From JBDSSS01 sp039928615 (lineage in GTDB: Bacteria > Actinomycetota > Actinomycetes > Actinomycetales > Dermatophilaceae): a DNA stretch of 5,446 bases. Under the pieces are notes generated by a model. That model was not told where the DNA came from. It saw only the letters and a program-made list of their open reading frames with translations, and did no database searches. A program made the position numbers and the translations under genes. Below are positions 1 to 5,446 of the stretch, piece after piece (position 1 is the first letter of the stretch; each line of letters opens with the position of its first letter). The stretch covers positions 1 through 5,446 of the forward strand of contig JBDSSS010000048.1 of assembly GCA_039928615.1 (NCBI GenBank), read 5' to 3'.

Positions 1-493
<493 letters not shown>

Positions 494-548
494 CCACTGA
501 CGGTAGTGGCTCACGCGGGGTCAGGTCGAGCCGCAGGGGGCGAGGCGG

Positions 549-1100
549 TCAGCTGGAGACCTCGACGGGGGTGGCGACCGTCGCGGCGAGGGCGGACAGG
601 AGCTCGGTGAGCCGGCCCTGCGTCTCGTCCGTCGCGGTGATCTCACCCTCGGGAGTGATGTCGCGGGTGAAGACGAGACCGGCGGACCCGACGACCCTCG
701 CCTTGACGTGGGTCAGGACCTTGTCGAGGTCCGTCGTCGCGTCGGTGGCTCCGGTCCAGCCGTAGCCGACGAGGGCGATCGGCTTGGAGTCCCACTCGGC
801 GAAGAGGTAGTCGATGGCGTTCTTGATCGGGGCCGGGAAGCTCCGGTTGTACTGCGGGGTGACGATGACGATCGCGTCCGACTCGAACACGGCCGACGCC
901 CACCGCTTCGTGTGGGGGAGGGCGTAGTTGCCGTTCTTGGGCATGTCCTCCTCGTTGAAGAAGGGCAGGTCGATCGCCGCGAGGTCGAGCAGCTCGACCT
1001 CCCAGTCGCTGGCGGGCGCCTGCGCGGCCACCCACTCCGCGACCTTGGGGCCGATCCGGCCGGGGCGGGTGCTGGAGACGACGATGCTCAGTTTGTTCAC
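549..1100 (-). CDS. NADPH-dependent FMN reductase family protein (flavodoxin-like NAD(P)H oxidoreductase)
   Basis: The 183-residue protein has the length and fold signature of the FMN_red family: soluble cytoplasmic flavoproteins that use NAD(P)H to reduce FMN, quinones, azo dyes or chromate. The N-terminal beta strand and phosphate-binding loop are LSIVVSSTRPGRIG (residues 4-17). A second flavin-binding segment, TPQYNRSFPAPIKNAIDYL (81-99), is the most diagnostic part of the family. A third loop, GYGWTGA (112-118), sits where the family contacts the flavin ring. No signal peptide or membrane segment is seen. The start is a GTG at 1100; the base sequence upstream (TTGGTTGAACC) has no good Shine-Dalgarno. 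A weak CATGTT -10-like box at 1115-1110 would give a very short leader. The true substrate cannot be read from the sequence; names such as azoreductase or chromate reductase would be over-specific. It diverges from the family-3 acyltransferase and lies just upstream of the helicase. Confidence 0.93.
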   Translation of the reverse strand: MNKLSIVVSSTRPGRIGPKVAEWVAAQAPASDWEVELLDLAAIDLPFFNEEDMPKNGNYALPHTKRWASAVFESDAIVIVTPQYNRSFPAPIKNAIDYLFAEWDSKPIALVGYGWTGATDATTDLDKVLTHVKARVVGSAGLVFTRDITPEGEITATDETQGRLTELLSALAATVATPVEVSS

Positions 1101-1162
1101 GGTTCAACCAACATGGAGCGGCCCTGCGATATTCCGGGCGTGGACGGCATACCCCTGCGTCG

Positions 1163-1178
1163 GGGGCCTGAACGCCCC
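1163..1178. repeat. Short GC stem-loop in the divergent promoter region
   Basis: GGGGC (1163-1167) and GCCCC (1174-1178) form a 5-bp inverted repeat around the loop CTGAAC. There is no T tract on either side, so it is not a good terminator. It lies in the spacer immediately upstream of the CATAAT box and shares the base at 1178 with it. It may be chance in DNA this rich in G and C. Confidence 0.25.
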
Positions 1179-1203
1179 ATAATCACCTTTGTGACGGTAT
1201 GGG
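1176..1203. promoter_or_regulatory. Imperfect palindrome covering the -10 box and start codon (candidate operator)
   Basis: Outer arms CCCATA (1176-1181) and TATGGG (1198-1203) flank inner arms TCAC (1183-1186) and GTGA (1191-1194), with CTTT in the centre. The spacers between outer and inner arms differ (1 and 3 bases), so the repeat is imperfect. It overlaps the CATAAT box and the presumed transcription start, where a repressor would block polymerase. The same bases could form a hairpin at the 5' end of the mRNA. No regulator family is recognised from the arms. Confidence 0.35.
1178..1191 (+). promoter_or_regulatory. Probable -10 box and start point for a leaderless acyltransferase mRNA
   Basis: CATAAT at 1178-1183 matches five of six bases of the sigma-70 family consensus TATAAT and stands out in GC-rich surroundings. 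The next seven bases lead to a GTG at 1191, which begins the acyltransferase frame, so transcription would begin on or beside the start codon. Leaderless mRNAs of this geometry are common in actinobacteria. The -35 region is weak: with a 17-base spacer it would be CTGCGT (1155-1160), matching TTGACA at only two positions. Confidence 0.55.
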
Positions 1204-2330
1204 AGCGAATGCCGCCCGGGACCGAGCGGACGGCGCACGCGCAGGGACGCGTCCCCGGCCTCGACGGGCTGCGCGGGGTCGCGATCGCGCTCGTCCTGCT
1301 CGCCCACGTGCTGGGTTTCAACGGGGCCGGGCTCACCGGCGTGCTCGTCTTCTTCGTGCTGTCGGGCTACCTCATCACCTGGCTCCTGCTCGTCGAGCTC
1401 GACGCGAGCGGTCGGATCTCGCTGGCCGCCTTCTACCTCAGGCGGGCGCTGCGACTGGGCCCGGCGCTCCTCGTCTTCCTCGTCCTGTTCCTCGCGGCGG
1501 CGAGCCTGCTCGACATCGGCGTCACCGGCAGAGAAGCCGTGACCGGCACTGCCCTCGCGCTCACCTACCTGACGGACTTCGCATTCGCCTTCGAGGTCGG
1601 CTACGTGCCGGAGCTCGCGCACCTCTGGTCGCTCGCGGTCGAGGAGCAGTTCTACCTGCTCTGGCCCCTCGCGCTGATCGCCCTCTGCCGGGTCGCACCG
1701 GCCGCGCGCCGGGTCGCGCTGCTCTGGAAGGTCATCGCGGTGGCCTGGGTGGTCCGGGTCGGCACCGTCGTCGCGTCGTGGCTCGGCGGGGTCTACTTCT
1801 ACCCGCTGCCGACGACGTGGGCGGACCTGCTGCTGCTCGGGGCGATGGGCGCCCTGCTGCGCCGCGACCGGCCGGACCTGATGGCCCGCGTCGTGACGGT
1901 CGTCTCCCGGCCGTCGGTGCTCGTGGCCGCGCTCATGGTCATCGCGGGCTTCTCCCTGGCCCCCGGGTCCTACCTCTGGCCCGCGACCTACCTCGTGGGT
2001 ATGCCGCTGCTCGGCGCGGCGACGATCGCGATCCTCCTCGCCGTCGTGCTCGGTCCGCCACGCCGAATCACCCGGTTCCTGTCCACCCGACCGCTGAGGG
2101 CGCTCGGGACGATCAGCTACGGCCTCTACCTCTACAACTCGGCCTGCATCATGATCCTCCAGGAGACGCTCGGCCGGGGTCTCGGGATGCGGGCCGTCGG
2201 CGCGGTGCTCGCCGTCGGTCTCGCCACGCTCTCCTACCGCTGCGTCGAGCGGCCGGCCCTGGCGCTGAAGCGGAGATGGTCCCGCACCGGGACGTCGGGG
2301 CGCCCACAGGCCGGACGAGCCCGGGCCTGA
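1191..2330 (+). CDS. Acyltransferase family 3 membrane protein (OafA/YrhL type)
   Basis: This 379-residue integral membrane protein transfers acyl groups, usually acetyl, to sugars, lipids, peptidoglycan or secreted products. Family signatures are in the expected order: RVPGLDGLRG (20-29) with the R28-X10-H39 motif, which carries the presumed catalytic His; VFFVLSGYLIT (53-63); FYLRRALRLGPAL (81-93); and HLWSLAVEEQFYLLWPL (144-160). Near the C-terminus is LGTISYGLYLYNSACI, where the usual YLWH-type His is replaced by Asn316. About ten hydrophobic membrane segments can be picked out, ending in a basic cytoplasmic tail. There is no SGNH domain, so it is the short single-domain form. The start is chosen at GTG 1191 from the promoter geometry. 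ATG 1209 is the alternative, with GGGAG only three bases ahead, and would remove six residues. No glycan or polyketide genes adjoin it, so the substrate is unknown. Confidence 0.92.
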   Translation: MTVWERMPPGTERTAHAQGRVPGLDGLRGVAIALVLLAHVLGFNGAGLTGVLVFFVLSGYLITWLLLVELDASGRISLAAFYLRRALRLGPALLVFLVLFLAAASLLDIGVTGREAVTGTALALTYLTDFAFAFEVGYVPELAHLWSLAVEEQFYLLWPLALIALCRVAPAARRVALLWKVIAVAWVVRVGTVVASWLGGVYFYPLPTTWADLLLLGAMGALLRRDRPDLMARVVTVVSRPSVLVAALMVIAGFSLAPGSYLWPATYLVGMPLLGAATIAILLAVVLGPPRRITRFLSTRPLRALGTISYGLYLYNSACIMILQETLGRGLGMRAVGAVLAVGLATLSYRCVERPALALKRRWSRTGTSGRPQAGRARA

Positions 2331-2347
2331 GGCGTGACGACGCGAAA

Positions 2348-2377
2348 CCGCCCACTCCCGGCTCAGGGAGTGGGCGG
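2348..2377. terminator. Perfect 12-bp stem-loop between convergent genes
   Basis: CCGCCCACTCCC (2348-2359) pairs without mismatch with GGGAGTGGGCGG (2366-2377) around the six-base loop GGCTCA. It lies in the 73-base gap between the acyltransferase stop (2330) and the acs stop (2404). Read on the minus strand, the stem is followed directly by TTT, so it looks slightly better as the acs terminator. On the plus strand only CAT follows, giving a stem without a U tract. A bidirectional terminator is the simplest reading, since actinobacterial terminators often lack long U tails. Confidence 0.82.
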
Positions 2378-2403
2378 CATACGTGCTGACCGGCGAGGGC
2401 GCG

Positions 2404-4377
<1,974 letters not shown>

Positions 4378-4382
4378 GGGTT

Positions 4383-4388
4383 CCGCCT
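4383..4388 (-). promoter_or_regulatory. Ribosome binding site deciding the acs start
   Basis: On the minus strand AGGCGG lies five bases before the GTG at 4377 and differs from AGGAGG at one base. It supports this start over the two upstream in-frame candidates at 4395 and 4416. Confidence 0.6.
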
Positions 4389-4424
4389 TTCGCATCGTCG
4401 ATGGTGCTGGTGCCACTCAACTCC

Positions 4425-4430
4425 ACGCTA
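4425..4430 (-). promoter_or_regulatory. Possible acs -10 box
   Basis: TAGCGT on the minus strand fits the relaxed TANNNT pattern of actinobacterial -10 elements. It would place the transcription start near 4418-4416 and give a leader of about 40 bases. No recognisable -35 box is present at the right distance. That fits an activator-dependent promoter, and the Crp-like palindrome covers the -35 region. Confidence 0.35.
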
Positions 4431-4444
4431 CGGCGACCCAACAA

Positions 4445-4468
4445 GGGCGTGCGACATGGGTCACGCCC
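4445..4468. promoter_or_regulatory. Crp/GlxR-like palindromic operator upstream of acs
   Basis: Perfect 7-bp arms GGGCGTG (4445-4451) and CACGCCC (4462-4468) surround ten bases. The core TGCGA-CATGGG-TCACG (4450-4465) matches eight of ten defined positions of TGTGA-N6-TCACA, the site of the Crp family, which includes mycobacterial Crp and corynebacterial GlxR. The centre (4457.5) is 80 bases from the acs start codon and about 40 bases from the transcription start predicted by the TAGCGT box. That is the class II activator position. Crp control of acetate activation is known in other bacteria. The palindrome lies between divergent genes and could act on both. Confidence 0.5.
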
Positions 4469-4470
4469 GA

Positions 4471-4482
4471 TACCCGCGAGTA
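4471..4482. promoter_or_regulatory. 12-bp near-palindrome beside the Crp-like site
   Basis: TACCCGCGAGTA is self-complementary except for one base pair (TACYCG/CGRGTA) and starts two bases after the Crp-like palindrome. Its size and CGCG centre suit a dimeric regulator of TetR or similar type, but I recognise no specific family. It could also be chance in a GC-rich region. Confidence 0.25.
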
Positions 4483-4486
4483 GCCT

Positions 4487-4518
4487 GACGAGCGGTCCAC
4501 GCACACCGATGAGCGGTC
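4487..4518 (+). repeat. 11-bp direct repeat, 21-bp period, in divergent promoter region
   Basis: GACGAGCGGTC (4487-4497) recurs as GATGAGCGGTC (4508-4518) with one mismatch. The 21-bp period is two helical turns, so both copies face the same side of the DNA, as in tandem binding sites for response-regulator-type proteins. The repeat lies 70-101 bases before the PlsC-like start. The rest of the gap up to 4587 shows only short GC palindromes and no clear promoter for that gene. Confidence 0.35.
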
Positions 4519-4587
4519 GTATGCCGCAGGGCTCGGTCCGCGGCGCGGCTGGCCATCCGCTCGGGGGTCCGGGCCCGAAGATGAGGT

Positions 4588-5394
4588 GTGCCAGACCGTA
4601 CCTACCGCCTCGTCGTCCGGGCCGCGACGACCCTCTTCGCGGCTCTGGGTCTCCGCATCGACGTGCAGGGGTCCGAGCACCTGCCGCGCCACGGACCCGC
4701 GGTGCTCGCGAGCAACCACGTCGGCTTCCTCGACTTCCTCTTCGTCGGTCTGGTGGGCACCGAGCAGGGGCGGCTCGTCCGGTTCCTGGCCAAGGAGGGC
4801 AGCTTCCGGCCGCCGGTCGTGGGCGGAGCGATGCGCGCGATGGGCCACGTCCCCGTCGACCGGGGGCACGGCGAGGTCGCGCTGCGCCACGCCGTCGGTC
4901 TGGCCCGCCGGGGCGAGGTCGTCGGGCTCTTCCCGGAGGCGACGATCTCCCACGCGTGGACGCTCCGGCCGTTCCGTCCCGGCGCCGCGGCCACGGCTGC
5001 CTGGAGCGGCGCCCCCCTCGTCCCCGTCGTCGTCTGGGGGAGCCAGCGGGTGCTCTCGGTCCGGGGGCGGTGGGCCCGACGCCGCGGTATCGCTGTGTCG
5101 GTCCTCGTGGGGGAGCCGCTGCACCCCGGGCCCTCGGACGACCCCGTGGAGGTGACCGCCGAGCTGCGAGCCCGGATGGAGGACCTGCTCGCGGTTGCGA
5201 TGGACCGCTACCCGGACGAGGCCCGCGGCGACCGCGACCGGTGGTGGCTGCCGGCCGCGCGCGGGGGCACGGCGCCGACTCCCGAGGAGGGCGCGCGGCT
5301 CGACGAGGAGGGGATGCGCCGGGTCGACGACGCCTCGGCGGCTCGCGCCGCCCACCGCCGGGCCCGCGCCGTGCGCCGCCAGGCCCGCCGCTGA
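4588..5394 (+). CDS. PlsC-like lysophospholipid acyltransferase (1-acylglycerol-3-phosphate acyltransferase family)
   Basis: The 268-residue protein belongs to the PlsC (LPLAT/AGPAT) superfamily, which transfers fatty acyl chains to lysophosphatidate or related lipids at the cytoplasmic membrane face. Catalytic motif I is NHVGFLD (43-49), giving the required His44-X4-Asp49. Motif II lies in the GSFRPPVVGGAMRAMGHVPVDRG stretch (71-93). Motif III is FPEATIS (115-121), keeping Glu117 but replacing the common FPEGTR. Motif IV is PLVPVVVWGSQR (143-154). A hydrophobic stretch at residues 8-22 may dip into the membrane. The C-terminus after about 225 is Ala/Arg-rich and ends in a strongly basic tail (251-268). 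GTG 4588 is the first possible start because an in-frame TGA lies at 4582. GAAG seven bases ahead is a weak Shine-Dalgarno, since GAGG at 4583-4586 is too close. Actinobacteria carry several paralogues, so the exact acceptor (lysophosphatidate, phosphatidylinositol mannoside or other) is not settled. Confidence 0.92.
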   Translation: MPDRTYRLVVRAATTLFAALGLRIDVQGSEHLPRHGPAVLASNHVGFLDFLFVGLVGTEQGRLVRFLAKEGSFRPPVVGGAMRAMGHVPVDRGHGEVALRHAVGLARRGEVVGLFPEATISHAWTLRPFRPGAAATAAWSGAPLVPVVVWGSQRVLSVRGRWARRRGIAVSVLVGEPLHPGPSDDPVEVTAELRARMEDLLAVAMDRYPDEARGDRDRWWLPAARGGTAPTPEEGARLDEEGMRRVDDASAARAAHRRARAVRRQARR

Positions 5395-5399
5395 CTCCT

Positions 5400-5433
5400 C
5401 CCCCCGTCGAGTGCCCAGTTCCCGACGCGGGGG
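5400..5433 (+). terminator. Possible stem-loop after the PlsC-like gene
   Basis: CCCCC-CGTCG (5400-5409) can pair with CGACG (5423-5427) and GGGGG (5429-5433), with C5428 bulged and a 13-base loop. It begins six bases after the stop codon. No T tract follows, and the region is simply G-rich to the window end, so the terminator role is a modest inference from position and stem. Confidence 0.4.
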
Positions 5434-5446
5434 CCGGGGGGAAAGT

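Noticed and set aside
1097..1114. Five-codon frame (ATG TTG GTT GAA CCG TGA) whose stop overlaps the FMN reductase GTG start
   Set aside because: The GTGA overlap resembles translational coupling, but the frame is tiny, has no Shine-Dalgarno, and such short frames arise by chance.
708..1190. Upstream extension of the acyltransferase frame by about 160 codons
   Set aside because: The frame stays open only because it is antisense to the FMN reductase gene. The family begins close to the LDGLRG motif, and a promoter box lies at 1178.
1199..2389. A 396-codon plus-strand frame overlapping the family-3 acyltransferase
   Set aside because: It is the +1-shifted shadow of the acyltransferase. Its product is Arg/Pro/Ala-rich with no membrane segments, and it runs through the terminator.
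4378..4416. Earlier acs starts at GTG 4416 and ATG 4395
   Set aside because: Neither has a Shine-Dalgarno. GTG 4377 has AGGCGG at five bases, and VSEDTLTK is a typical N-terminus. GTG 4416 would also lie at or upstream of the predicted transcription start.
4570..4577. Perfect CGGGCCCG palindrome shortly before the PlsC-like start
   Set aside because: An 8-bp all-GC palindrome is expected by chance in this composition and has no second copy nearby.
4417..5355. A 312-codon minus-strand open frame opposite the PlsC-like gene
   Set aside because: It lies antisense to a well-supported gene and across the divergent promoter region. Its product is low in complexity and without motifs.

Overview
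The window is very GC-rich and has the codon habits of a high-GC actinobacterium: third codon positions are almost all G or C, and four of five genes best fit GTG starts. The DEAD-box helicase, acetyl-CoA synthetase and PlsC-like protein resemble actinobacterial versions. A relative of the Micrococcales (for example Intrasporangiaceae) is a guess from protein style, not a demonstrated assignment. I see no mobile element, CRISPR array, tRNA or rRNA, and no convincing new multi-gene system. It reads as ordinary chromosome.

Layout from left to right. On the minus strand, positions 1-1100 hold a flavin (FMN) reductase-family gene followed, after a 55-base gap, by the first 164 codons of a DEAD-box RNA helicase that runs off the left edge. 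Diverging from these, a membrane acyltransferase of family 3 (OafA/YrhL type) runs on the plus strand from about 1191 to 2330. Its start coincides with the expected start point of a CATAAT -10 box, which suggests a leaderless mRNA, and an imperfect palindrome covers this promoter. The gene converges on the minus-strand acetyl-CoA synthetase gene acs (4377 down to 2404). A perfect 12-bp inverted repeat between the two is a probable shared terminator. acs diverges from a plus-strand PlsC-like lysophospholipid acyltransferase (4588-5394).

The most informative non-coding stretch is the 210-base divergent region between acs and the PlsC-like gene. It contains a palindrome matching 8 of 10 defined positions of the Crp/GlxR site (TGTGA-N6-TCACA), placed about 40 bases upstream of the likely acs transcription start. 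It also holds a 12-bp near-palindrome and an 11-bp direct repeat with a 21-bp period. A reasonable inference is that acs is under cAMP-receptor-type control.

The genes do not form a single pathway. Acs makes acetyl-CoA from acetate. The PlsC-like protein moves acyl groups onto lipids. The family-3 acyltransferase probably modifies an envelope glycan, lipid or secreted molecule. The oxidoreductase and helicase are probably co-transcribed, but no functional link between them is evident.
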